Shown in pieces: positions 44,146 through 53,639 of a DNA stretch of 64,000 bases. Position numbers and translations under genes: made by a program. The DNA comes from Sipunculus nudus (lineage: Eukaryota > Annelida > Sipuncula > Golfingiida > Sipunculidae), in contig CM049311.1 in NCBI GenBank assembly GCA_026874595.1, positions 44,271,676 through 44,335,675 of the forward strand, given 5' to 3'. The notes under the pieces were generated by a model. The model saw only the letters and a list, made by a program, of their open reading frames with translations, ran no database searches and was not told the DNA's origin. Position 1 is the stretch's first letter. Each line of letters begins with the position of its first letter.

Positions 44146-46001
44146 CGTTGGGTTGGCCAGAATACAGACTCAGATAATGGGAAAATACGTTTATTGCGCT
44201 GGTCACACAACTGTGTCTCCAACAAAGAGACATTTAGATTTTGTAACAAACAATAACAATATTAAACTAGAATACGGGTAGTCGACAAGCGACTACGTGT
44301 ATCCGCCTAAATCAGAGTGGAACGGGTGAAGTGAGGCATGGATTGAGTGGCAAGGGGAAATAGAGTGTTGCATATTAGCATGGATGTCTGCAGCCAAATT
44401 GTGTATGTAGGTTGCCCCCCCTACCACAAAATCCAGAAAGCCGTCCAAGTTGTATACATATGCAAAATTTAAGGCAGATAAGTCAAACCACTACATGTAT
44501 ATGAGTGATTTTAGCCCGTGGCAGACAAACAGATGGACGCTGAGCAAAAATGGTTACAGGTGACGCCACCAGTTTTGCGTATGATAAAGAGCTATGTGAG
44601 AACTATACACATGCAAAACGTTGGCCCAATCGGTCAAACTTTTCCCAAGATATGAGTTTGGATGTCTGCTGCATAAACTAGAATGCAGGTGGCGCCACCT
44701 GTCACAAAATCAAGAGAGCTGTCGGGGATGTATAAACCTGCAAAATTTTAGGCAGATATGTCAAACCACTGCCGAGATATGAGTGATTTTATCCCATGGC
44801 AGACAAACAGACAGGAGCTGTGCAAAAATGGCTGCAGGTGGCGCCACCAGTTTTGCGTATGATGAAGAGCTATGTGAGATCTATACACATGCAAAATTTT
44901 GGCCCAATCGGTCAAACGGTTCCCGAGATATGAGCTTGGATGTCTGCAGCGTAAACGTGAATGTAGGTGGCGCCACCTGTCATAAAATCAGAAAATTTAT
45001 CCAGGATGTATACGCATGCCGAATTTCAGGTGAATTAGTCAAGTCACTGCAGAGATATGAGTGATTTTAACACAAAGCAGACGAACAGATGGACTCTGTG
45101 CAAACATGCTTGCAGGTGGCGCCACCATTTTTTGTGTATATTATAAAGCTCTCCAGGGGCTACATTTGTGCAAAAAAATTTTCCTGATCGGTCAAACGGT
45201 TCCCGAGATATGTGGGTTTATGTGTGGAAACAGACGCACATACGGACGCAGAGCACAGAGGAAAGGTCAGAGGTCAAAACAAAATTGGGGCGCAGCAGTT
45301 CACATGTGACCCGAACATAATCCCGGGTTTCGTAAAATTCCGCCCAGCGGTTACGGAGGAGTTCTCTGGACACCTACGCGGCGGCGGCCGCGGCGGCGTG
45401 CAGCTGAAAACATAGTATCCGCAAAACTCTGTTTTGGCGGATACAATAACAGTGCACAAATGGTATACACGCATAATAGGAGTAATAATATTATACTTGG
45501 GTGACATGATTTTCTATTAAACAATCTTTCAAAGAGTCTTGGTTTTCATAATGTAATTAAGTCCACGACGCAATATGTTCATTGTTCTTACATCAGTACT
45601 CGTACATGAGTTAGCCTTAAGGCTTGAGGTTTAAACCCATAATAAAACTTATACAGAGACTTGATATTACAGTGCATAGCAATAGATTTTAAATAGACTA
45701 AATAATTTAATGGATATAACAATTTATTGAACTCACCTTGTATTAGGAATCTTTCCTAGGGTAATAGTAACTGTATCCAGCACATACAAGATCGTCACTT
45801 TAATGTTTAACAAAGTAGCCAAGGTAAACCTGTCACATGACCCAAACCGGCCTACGGGATCTGACCCGAATTTTGTAAAGGTTTAAACACAAGAACACCC
45901 TGTAAGTGGTAGTACCTTAGACCTTAATTAGTGTAATCAAGCATACCCAGATGGCAGTTCTGCAAGTAGGAAATTATATGAATATCATTACAACGGTAAC
46001 A
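44141..46001 (-). repeat. RRM-Gag element 3' LTR with nested repeat
   Basis: Segments 44141-44214 and 45578-46001 match the right LTR base for base with scattered substitutions. The middle, 44215-45577, has no counterpart in the right LTR and includes the GGTGGCGCCACC tandem array. The left terminal bases are missing. Confidence 0.8.
44275..45455 (+). repeat. GGTGGCGCCACC tandem array with terminal hairpin
   Basis: The palindrome GGTGGCGCCACC, or a one-base variant, sits at 44559, 44688, 44837, 44966 and 45115, with a degenerate copy at 44410. The distances are 149, 129, 149, 129 and 149 bp, so the true unit is a 278-bp dimer of two related halves. Both halves contain 'tgcaaaattt', 'tcggtcaaac' or 'atgtcaaac', and 'cgagatatgag'. 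The array ends in a GC-rich stretch (about 45375-45400) and the hairpin GTATCCGC / GGCGGATAC at 45415-45444, followed by AA. Plus-strand frames at 44783-45415 are repeat translations. Confidence 0.85.
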
Positions 46002-46309
46002 CACTCGCCCACTATAAAATTTTCTTTCCGTCCCGGAAACAACAAAATATTTAATGTACATCAATATATTCATCAAATGTAAGTCAAACATACATGTAAG
46101 ATGTATATTTAGAATATCTAATGTACAACAATACATGTAAGATGTAGATGAGTATCACACCGAAACTGAATATCGCGAATCTATCCATGGTAATTCGGAC
46201 ATATTAGTTCAAGCATAATGAAAACATTTATGTATAATTCATCATCTTATATAAACTTATATAAACAAGTGTTCACAATATACAATATATAATAACACTG
46301 GGTATTTTA
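46002..46309 (-). other. RRM-Gag element 3' untranslated region
   Basis: Between the last coding remnant and the 3' LTR. The minus strand just before the LTR reads ATAGTGGGCGAGTG, the likely but weak polypurine tract. Confidence 0.55.
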
Positions 46310-47860
46310 TCAGCTGGTACGGACCAACTCTACAATCGCAGCTGTCAGGGTGGGTATTTCTGAGGGGAAGCATTCCTTTACTTGCATGAGTAAATGTACT
46401 TTGTCGGATAAGTTAGACGAAGTACTCTGAGCAAGTTCAGAAAAATCCTCATCTCTGTATCTCTGTGGGGGTTGGCGATGCAGGGTTGAACGTCGGTTGA
46501 ACATGGACGTAAACCATTCACCGTACTTGTCCTTTATATAAAAATAGGCTGTCGATCAGGCAGATGATGGTTAAATTCCATGGTACCTGATTCTGAATCA
46601 AGAACTGGTGGACTTCCAACTTCCAAATCGTCGGTATCCAGTGTTTCCGGTTCGGTTCCTCGTACGTGAGCCACACCATTATTTTGGTTGATCGAATGGG
46701 TTTCAGTAAGGGTATTGTCATCTGAAATGCCTTCGCTGACATCGGCTGAGGCATCAGCTCTCCTCTCAGCTGCCCCAGTATGTCATATATCCGGCGTCTG
46801 AAATCTGTCGATAGGGACACTCTGGGGCCGATGGATCTAACTGAATGTGTGGTAGCAAGTACTCCTTTTTCCTCGTCGGACTCGTCAGAATCCTCAGAGT
46901 ACGAGCTCCTGAAGTGACTTTTCTCCTCTGTGCTGGTTTTGGAACCTCTTTGTCACAGACTGATTGCAGAGGTATAGTCGCCAGTGAAAGTAACATGTTC
47001 CGATGTAATGATCTCCTCTGACGTTTCCCGCCTTCCTTACTGACTACATATACCGGGATGTCCTTATTCGGTTGCTCTATCACAGTGTAGACGCCATCTT
47101 CCAAACGATTAGCGAGCTTGTGTTTCCCTTTAAATGCAACGTTTTTAATGAGTACCCGGTCGCCAGGATGTAATTCGGACTCTCGGGCAGTCAAATCATA
47201 TCTGTTTTTGGATTTCTGGGCTGCCTTTTCCGCTTCAGTACGTGCAAACTCATAGGCATGTGACATCCTGCTTCTGAACTTACATTCAAAATCAGGTAAA
47301 TTTGGTTGTCGATCCTCTTCAGTGAAAATATCAAGAGCCACACCTACTTGTAACCTGGGATTGCGTCCAAACATTAAGAAAAATGGCGTGAATCCTGTAC
47401 TCTCATGCCGGATGGAATTATAGGCATGTACTAGACATGGACTAGACATGGCACGTAAGACTTCTAATCAGACATCTGATCATCGCTTACGGTTCCTAAC
47501 ATCTGAAGCAGAGTTAGGTTAAAGCGCTCACAGAGCCCATTTCCCTTCGGGTGATAGGGACTTGTGCGGCTTTTTCTGATCCCATAGACATTACAGAGCT
47601 TCCTAATTATTGCTGATTCAAAATTTCGCCCTTGGTCGGTGTGACGTTTTATCGGAAAGCCATAATGTACCAGAAATGTACTAGAAAACTGAATAGTACC
47701 CGAGCAGTGGTCTCAGCTGTCTGGTTTCTAGTAGTTACCGCCACAGCATAGCGGGTAAAATGACCTGTGATTACCAAAATGTTACTATACCCGCCTTTTG
47801 ACTCTTCTAAAGCCAGGTAATCCACACAGACCAATTCCATTGTTATTTGTGATTTTGCTG
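46310..47860 (-). pseudogene. pol: RRM-Gag element integrase and Pol C-terminal tail
   Basis: The core begins MELVCVDYLALEESKGGYSN with the first catalytic Asp near 47821. The second site, RHTDQGRNFES, lies near 47640 in another frame. The third, SPYHPKGNGLCERFNLTLL, carries the Glu near 47545. All three catalytic residues are therefore retained, but two frameshifts and a stop near 47455 break the protein. The frame 46766-47449 then has the block HESTGFTPFFLMFGRNPRLQ and an SH3-like basic domain (LHPGDRVLIKNVAFKGKHKL). Further broken frames to 46310 form a tail without a recognised domain; I see no clear chromodomain. Confidence 0.8.
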
Positions 47861-47861
47861 G
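47841..47861 (-). other. Deletion junction removing RT and RNase H
   Basis: Upstream reading is VSIHNIGRKNVTIPAKSQI, the segment that normally precedes the RT domain. Within a few codons it becomes MELVCVDYL, the integrase core. About 2 kb of RT, RNase H and the HHCC region, normally present in a complete Pol, is absent with no filler DNA. Confidence 0.75.
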
Positions 47862-48110
47862 TATGGTGACATTCTTCCGTCCTATATTGTGTATGGAAAC
47901 ATCAACCCTTGAATAAGACCCTGACGCTTTTATGTCCTTCAACTCTGGTATCACCATCAGACCGCCAGGTAAACGTTGATTCTGGCTTGTGTCTACAAGT
48001 ACGTTGGAACAACAGGAAGCGCGACACAGACCATAGATGTTAACATTTTCCCCTGGCTGTATCGTTACTGGTTTTGTGGTTGTTACTGATATTGGGTCCT
48101 CAGTAGGTAT

Positions 48111-48560
48111 TCAATATTTGCTCATACTCAGAGCACGAAAGGCGAGGTACAATGCGCCTGGTAAGGAAACGGACTGAAGGAAGTTCAATCCAAACCGCTG
48201 CCGGCATTTATCTCTATAACGTTTAATGATATTCGTTCCGACACAAACAGGCACACCTTGATTGTAGGGAGTGTCTGGTACGACAAGCACTAAAAAGTTT
48301 TTTTCCTCTTCATTGTCCATAACCTCTTGAAGTATCCCTATATTGACAGCGATATAACCAAGGTAACTCAAGCTATGACCACTACCGACTTCCACTGAAA
48401 GGAGATTATGCAAAAGTTCAAGACTGATCTGTGGTTTGAGATGGTCCTCAAAAAATGACCTTGATATGGTTGTGAACATAGATCCTGTGTCAATCAGGCA
48501 TTTTGTCCTTATACCCTCAATATATATAAATGATTCATTGGGTTCTCCTATCAGTGCTTC
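48111..48560 (-). pseudogene. RRM-Gag element aspartic protease region
   Basis: Reading from about 48560 gives FKFLEALIGEPNESFIYIEG and then CLIDTGSMFTTISRSFF, with the retropepsin-type DTGS at about 48480-48500. After it, frames remain open to 48111 (LGYIAVNIGIL, VPVCVGTNIIKRY), ending in a stop before the next open stretch. This follows directly on the zinc knuckle region. The enzyme would process the polyprotein. Confidence 0.8.
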
Positions 48561-48660
48561 TAAGAACTTGAACTCTGTGCTGGAGCTGTCAGCTATGGCC
48601 TCTGCTCGCTCCGCAACAGGGTCTGGCGATCGTTTAAATCCTCTCTCTGTTTCTTCTTGA

Positions 48661-48970
48661 TTTCTCTTACCTGTTCGTCGGTTAACCGGGTCGGTGATTC
48701 ACATGTATTGGCATAATGGGCCGCAGTTCCACATTTGTAGCAAATAACGGACCTGAAGGAGCGTGTCGTTGGTTGTTTTCGCTAATCAGCTCGCTGTCTT
48801 CTTTCCAGAGACTCTACTTTTCTGGTTAGTTGTTCAAGCTTCTCCAGGATCTGTTGGCTTTCTAGTGGAATTGAATGCTTCTTTGATGCTGGAGAAACAC
48901 CAGTCGACTGAGTCATCATGGGGAAATGCACTTTAGGCTGGCTTCCTTTTTTTTCTTCTCCTTTCATCAT
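48661..48970 (-). pseudogene. gag: RRM-Gag element nucleocapsid with CCHC knuckle
   Basis: The frame 48782-48970 contains a coiled-coil-like LEKLEQLTRKVESLERRQ. Just beyond, in a shifted frame, CYKCGTAAHYANTC spans 48701-48742, a full C-x2-C-x4-H-x4-C zinc knuckle for RNA binding. A run of A residues near 48950 is the likely site of the frameshift separating it from the capsid. Confidence 0.8.
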
Positions 48971-49721
48971 GGGACAGCTCCTGATCGATGGCTCTCACAG
49001 CAGCGCAAAGTTCAACGTAATCAATAATTGTGTCATATTTATGTCGAGTGACGTTTTTCAGTTTCTCGCTGTATAAAATTCCTTAAAACTGGGCACGAAG
49101 CATATCATTCTTTGCCGATTGTGGTATTTTCCCCTTTTCTACTGCACATGTCAGCAAATGTTCAAGTCGACAGCCCCAGGACGTGACTGTTTCATCTGCT
49201 CGTTGACTTTCGGCATAAAATCGCTGGGTCAGGGATTCGCCGGAAAGTACATCACCGAACAAACCATCCAACTTTTGAATGATTGTTTCCGGACTGCTCT
49301 CCTCAGGCATCCATGTAAGTTCGTCCGCCGCTGTACCTCTGAGTGATCGGTGGATGCTTTGTAGTATCACTGCCGTGGAATAACCCTCATGCAGAAGGCT
49401 TTTAACTTCATATTTGCATCGATGAAAACTGACATCTCCTTTCATATTGTCGTCACCAGAGAACGTTGAAATCCTGGGAAACGGCATGAAATTAGATTGC
49501 CATGTTGAACTGTTACTAACCGTAGCCGTCTGGGGATGACTCTGACTCCTTAAAGGATAACCACCAGATTTAGGTGCCTCTGAAGGATATTCTCCTTTCT
49601 CCACTTCCTGGTCAACCTTGACAGCGCCAGGTTTCTCATAGGATGAACTCAATCTGTCAAATGCTTTTTTGCAAAATTCCGGTCTAAGTCTGGACAGCAT
49701 CTGGACTACTTGGTCAAGCAT
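48965..49721 (-). pseudogene. gag: RRM-Gag element PNMA-like capsid
   Basis: The frame starts in MLDQVVQMLSRLRPEFCKK and then has a Pro/Ser linker. The capsid follows: PRISTFSGDDNMKGDVSF, SIHRSLRGTAADELTWMPEE, IIQKLDGLFGDVLSGESL and SWGCRLEHLL. The FSG start, SLRG helix, 'L...FG.V', 'QxFY' and 'RLE.LL' order matches the capsid of the PNMA family and of the Ty3/Gypsy elements from which vertebrate PNMA genes were domesticated. An in-frame TAA at 49083-49085 interrupts it, after which the same frame continues YSEKLKNVTRHKYDTI to about 48965. Confidence 0.8.
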
Positions 49722-50071
49722 AGCCTCATCGGAGTCTGCTTCTCCCCATGGTTTACATCAGGCCGTTCAGCTTGTGGTTTCCGGTCGAAAAGAAGGTTAT
49801 CCAGTTCAATAAGTTGATCATCCTTGATCATCGTCAGTTTTAATGGCGATCCCATAAAGGATCTGTTAGTCAAATCACGCAAAGCGCGACCAGCATCAGC
49901 CTGGTCGATAAACACCACATAGCCATCACCCAACGGCTGGCCAGTAGACGTGTCACTTTTTAAAACGACATGTTCAATTTCTCCTACCTGGAGGAAGTAG
50001 TGTGTTAACTGTTCCTTGGTGATGTCTACTGTTACTCCTTGAATGTATAAGGTACGATATTTGTGCGCCAT
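49706..50071 (-). CDS. RNA recognition motif at the N terminus of Gag
   Basis: A 121-residue frame with a full RRM fold signature. Strand 1 (RNP2) is LYIQGV at residues 8-13, helix 1 is TKEQLTHYFLQVGEIE, strand 2 is HVVLKSD, and strand 3 (RNP1-like) is GDGYVVFI at 48-55. Helix 2 is DAGRALRDLTNRSF and strand 4 is PLKLTMI. The aromatic position is kept (Tyr51) but RNP1 is shortened. RRMs bind single-stranded RNA or proteins. The reading frame runs into the capsid with one single-base shift near 49735, so the ancestral protein was an RRM-Gag fusion. Upstream is the element leader and no other ORF. ATG 50071 is the first in frame (MAHKYRTLY). Confidence 0.8.
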   Translation of the reverse strand: MAHKYRTLYIQGVTVDITKEQLTHYFLQVGEIEHVVLKSDTSTGQPLGDGYVVFIDQADAGRALRDLTNRSFMGSPLKLTMIKDDQLIELDNLLFDRKPQAERPDVNHGEKQTPMRLCLTK

Positions 50072-51138
50072 TGTGACCAGTTAACACGCATAAATACAAA
50101 TAAACATAAAACAGCAATGATCAGTGCTAATGCAAGTAGTGTGTCATTGAAGCATCCTACCACTGAACAAAACAAGAAGTTAAAAAATCAAGTGATAAAG
50201 GCTCTGCTTTAAAGCGAGAAAAAATTCAAGTGATAAAGGCTCTGCTTTAGATCGAGAAAAAAACAAGTGATACAGGCTCCACTTTAAATCGATTTAAACG
50301 AGCAATGAGCAGAATAAAAGACGATATGCATCAAAACCAGGCATCAAGGTGGTTTATCAAACGAGACACTGAGATATATCGTAAATATATCAAAAGATAA
50401 AATATCTATGATAAAATGGTCAGTTTAAATACAATACAATGTTACTATATCGTTACTTAGGAAGAGGCTACCTATATGTATCTGTGAAAGGAGTCAAAAC
50501 GTGCCTTTCACTTGTGAAAAATAAACATGACATATATTACATACAGAATATCTTTCCAAAGATTAGGGGAACAAATAACATGGTAAATGTGAACAATTTA
50601 ACCAAGAATATTGTACTAGGTCACGTATGCCAGCGCTCAATAAAAAAACAATACTCATAACACGCCTTCAAACTCACGAATAAATTAAAAGAGTTCTAAA
50701 GCACAAGAACTAAATGAACGTATCCGAAATCCTGTCGCTACAATTACAGGAAGTAGCGATTAAGTCAAAGTGTCAAGATCATAAATTAAGACCAAATAAA
50801 GATCAGATAAAGATTAATGTACGAATCGGAGATGAACGACTGAAATTATATTGAAGTGAAATAATTTGGATACACCAATAGATTGCGAGACATGCTAGTC
50901 GAAGTGAACAGTGTTACTACCTGCACAGTTAATGACGAATGTATACTGACCGCTTGACAGATGTATATACACAATTATTGGTTATAATAAATGCAACCGT
51001 TATAAAATGTAACAATCACAAAAATATCTCACCAATCTAGTCAGTCAAATATTCAATCCGATCAAATAAAGTCTAATCCAATCAGGCGTGTGATTTTTCA
51101 CCACAACAGCAGATCCATCTTAAGTGAACGAAGATAAT
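50072..51138 (-). other. RRM-Gag element leader, no gene
   Basis: AT-rich untranslated leader. Two phrases of about 35 bp ('aagtgataaaggctctgcttta') recur at 50190-50290 as a three-copy imperfect repeat. No coding signal. Confidence 0.5.
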
Positions 51139-51495
51139 GTCATGCATATCATGAATTAAGGATAATCCTTCCGGTAATCGATGATAATAATGTCATGCAC
51201 TAAGGGATAATCCCGCCGGTGATCGACGATAACGTCATGCACTAATGGATAATCCCGCCGGTAATCGACGATAATAATGTAATGCACTAAGAGATAATCC
51301 CGCAGGTAATCGTCGATGATAATGTCATCCACTAAGGGATAATCCTGCCGGTGATCGACGATGATAATGTCATGCACTAAGGGATAATCCCGCAGGTAAT
51401 CGTCGACAATAATGTCATCCACTAAGGGATAATCCTGCCGGTGATCGACGATGATAATGTCTTGCCCTATGCAAAACTCCTGTCGGTTATCGTCG
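51139..51495 (-). repeat. 45-bp minisatellite in the leader
   Basis: About seven copies of a 45-bp unit such as GTCATGCACTAAGGGATAAT followed by 'cccgccggtgatcgacgat'. Units alternate between 'ccgccggtgatcgacgat' and 'ccgcaggtaatcgtcgat' forms, so part of the array has a 90-bp higher-order period. Because 45 is a multiple of three, a minus frame stays open for 88 codons with a 15-residue repeat (DYP-LVHDIIIVDHR type). It lies 0.5 kb downstream of the 5' LTR in the packaging or leader region and is unlikely to be a protein. Confidence 0.85.
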
Positions 51496-51959
51496 AACTT
51501 GTCATATTAACCACGGATCCGAACAGCAAAAATGGCACAAGTTTCAACTCCCTAGTACACAACTTTTGGCGTATGAGTTTGGCAAAATACGGTGTGCCAC
51601 TGCGTGCGCATGCGCGTACGGCCCATACAAGTTCACCATGTGTGTCGAGTATGCCAAATAAATTCAAAGTCCAATTTAGTTTCTCCGGCAGAATAACGAT
51701 GGAAAACAGTTGCTATTCTCACACAGAAAGAAAAGAACTGTGTTTCACTGGTGTCCGAACCGTGCATACCACGTGCGCACTCATGCGTAGTGTCAATCAG
51801 TACCAGCAGGGTCCATTCATGAATGGCACTACAGAATGGTCCATTCATCGGTGAATGGAAAATGAAGTTGCGCTCCTGACTTTCTGGTGATGTATTTTAG
51901 GGCGATTTTCTTTTCAGTCAATGATATTCTGGATCAACCAAAACTCCCGCTAAACCGAA

Positions 51960-51978
51960 TCCATTATCGGGCGCCATG
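51960..51978 (-). other. RRM-Gag element primer-binding site
   Basis: Minus strand immediately downstream of the 5' LTR is TGGCGCCCGATAATGGAT. The first ten bases equal the complement of the tRNA-Lys 3' end used by several retroelements; the rest is a weak match, so the priming tRNA is uncertain. Confidence 0.65.
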
Positions 51979-52486
51979 TGTTGCCGTCCATTCGTTGGGT
52001 TGGCCAGAATGCAGACTCAGATAGTGGGAAAATACGTTTATCGCGCAGGTCACACATCTGTTCATTGTTCTTTCATCAGTACTCGTACATGAGTTAGCCT
52101 TAAGGCTTGAGGTTTAAACCCATAATAAAACTTATACAGAGACCAGATATTACAGTGCATAGCAATAGACGTTAAAGAGACTTATAATAATTTAATGGAT
52201 ATTACAAATTATTAAACTCACCCTGTATTAGGAACCTTTCCTTGGGTAATAGTAACTGTATCCAGCATATACAAGATCGCCATTTGAATGTTTAACAAAG
52301 TAGCCAAGGTAAACATGTCACATGACCCAAACCGGCCTATCGGATCTAACCCGAATGTTGTTAAGGTTTAAACACAAGAACGCCCTGTACGTGGCAGTAC
52401 CTAAGACCTTAATTAGTGTAATCAAGCATACCCATATAGCAGTTCTGCAGTTAGGAAATTATATGGATATCATTACAACGGTAACA
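51979..52486 (-). repeat. RRM-Gag element 5' LTR
   Basis: 508 bp with TGTTGCCGTCC at one end and ACGGTAACA at the other. It aligns with 44141-44214 plus 45578-46001. Confidence 0.85.
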
Positions 52487-52509
52487 TATATATATATTGT
52501 ACCCGGCTG

Positions 52510-52640
52510 ACATAAAAGCGGGCCGAACTGTCTCGCTAGTGAAGCTTGCTTTCCTGGCGAAGCAGTTGGTACGCCGGACTTGTGCGCCACCGTTATGGGT
52601 TCGAATCCCAGATCGGCCAAGATTTTCCCCTGAGCAATTT
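52510..52640 (+). other. tRNA-like sequence, probable SINE head or tRNA pseudogene
   Basis: An A-box-like TGGCGAAGCAGTTGG lies at 52555-52569 and a good B box, GGTTCGAATCC, at 52598-52608, spaced as in a tRNA. A T-arm (TGGG TTCGAAT CCCA) can be drawn. The acceptor stem does not close with the expected bases, and the anticodon stem is poor, so it is not a functional tRNA gene. It is followed by (AT)n, as in a SINE tail. Confidence 0.45.
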
Positions 52641-52731
52641 CTCTTTGTAACTATATATATATATATATATACCGTATTTGACGTAATAATCGCCATCCCC
52701 CTCCATCCGGATTTGGGAGGAGATCACCTTA

Positions 52732-53497
52732 AAGGCCGGCATACACGTTGCGACCCGACTCAACAGGTAAAAAACTGTTTAGTTGAGTTGAGTCGCGTGG
52801 CAAAGTGTGTGCGCGAAAACGACCCGACTCAACCAGAGTCGGCACCAGTCGGCGTCAGTTTTTGGTTTCTGGCAGTGTCAGAAAAATTCGTGTCCAGTTG
52901 AGTCGCGTCGTTCAGAAGTACAGGCAGCAACCAATCACATCTGATCTCATGAGTACATCGGTCATGTGATCTTCTTGGCCTAAATCGTTTGGTGCAGAGA
53001 AAGACAACAAAACATTACATGAACACTATGCGCGCATTATATATGAATATATATCTGTATAGCCAATGTCACCAGTACAATGTCAGCATAATATCAATAT
53101 GCTTCATGTTCACGGATGTAGAATATATAGTGTATATTACAGGACATCGAATACTATTTTATAGACTAAAATTATATCAAACCAAATTAATTCATCTATG
53201 CGATGGGAAGAATTGAAAGGGCGACATACAGATACATACATGTACACTGATAAATAAAATGACATGTATTAATGACTTTGCTTTCATATGTCACAAGCTT
53301 GTCACCATTTTAGTTGATTTGAATGTACCGCCTCTGCCGTCGATCCAGTTGAGTTGAGTCGGGTCGTGATGTGTATGCACTCCAGTTTTCGTCAGGCTGC
53401 AGGGTCAAAAACTGGAAGAAACTGTAAAAAACTTGAGGAAACCTATTCAGTCGGGCCCAGTTGAGTTGAGTCGAGTCGCAACATGTATGCCGAGCTT
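52732..53497. mobile_element. MITE with TTGAGTTGAGTCG subterminal repeats
   Basis: The ends AAGGCCGGCATACACGTTGC and, reverse-complemented, AAGCTCGGCATACATGTTGC are terminal inverted repeats. A TA dinucleotide flanks each side (52730-52731 and 53498-53499). TTGAGTTGAGTCG-like words occur several times near both ends (52780-52800, 52895-52905, 53345-53365, 53460-53475). No transposase ORF is present in the 766-bp element, and the middle is AT-rich. A TA duplication fits Tc1/mariner-type elements; a 3-bp PIF/Harbinger duplication is less well supported. Confidence 0.7.
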
Positions 53498-53639
53498 TAG
53501 AAAACCAAGGGATAAGCCATCCTAACCTCATTTTCCTCCCTATCCAATATTACGTATATTACGGGGCAACGTAATGCTTTCATTTCTCCCCGCCAAGCTT
53601 AAAAGTTAGCGCTAGTATTTATTCTATCTGCGTCACGCT

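Larger units (their letters stand above)
44141..52486 (-). mobile_element. RRM-Gag LTR retrotransposon, RT-deleted copy
   Basis: LTRs at 51979-52486 (5', intact) and 44141-46001 (3', with nested insertion) bracket a minus-strand element. The internal order is RRM, PNMA-like capsid, zinc knuckle, aspartic protease and integrase. RT, RNase H and the integrase zinc domain are missing between protease and integrase core. The terminal bases TGTTGCC...GGTAACA form the usual short inverted repeat. A TGGCGCCCGA primer site follows the 5' LTR. With RT missing, this copy could only move using enzymes from a complete relative. Ty3/Gypsy membership is inferred from Gag, protease and integrase, not from RT. 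Confidence 0.8.

Noticed and set aside
44783-45415. Plus-strand frames in the GGTGGCGCCACC array
   Set aside because: Overlapping translations of a tandem repeat.
48965-50071. Domesticated host PNMA-type gene
   Set aside because: It sits between matching LTRs, is followed by protease and integrase, and has frameshifts, so it is part of a mobile element copy.
51156-51422. 88-codon minus frame with 15-residue repeats, considered as a repeat protein
   Set aside because: Explained by a 45-bp minisatellite that happens to lack stops; it lies in an element leader and has no fold signature.
51139-51495. Possible CRISPR-like array
   Set aside because: Units are contiguous 45-bp tandem copies without unique spacers, in eukaryotic DNA.
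52510-52640. Functional tRNA gene
   Set aside because: A and B boxes are good but acceptor and anticodon stems do not close; better explained as a SINE head or tRNA pseudogene.
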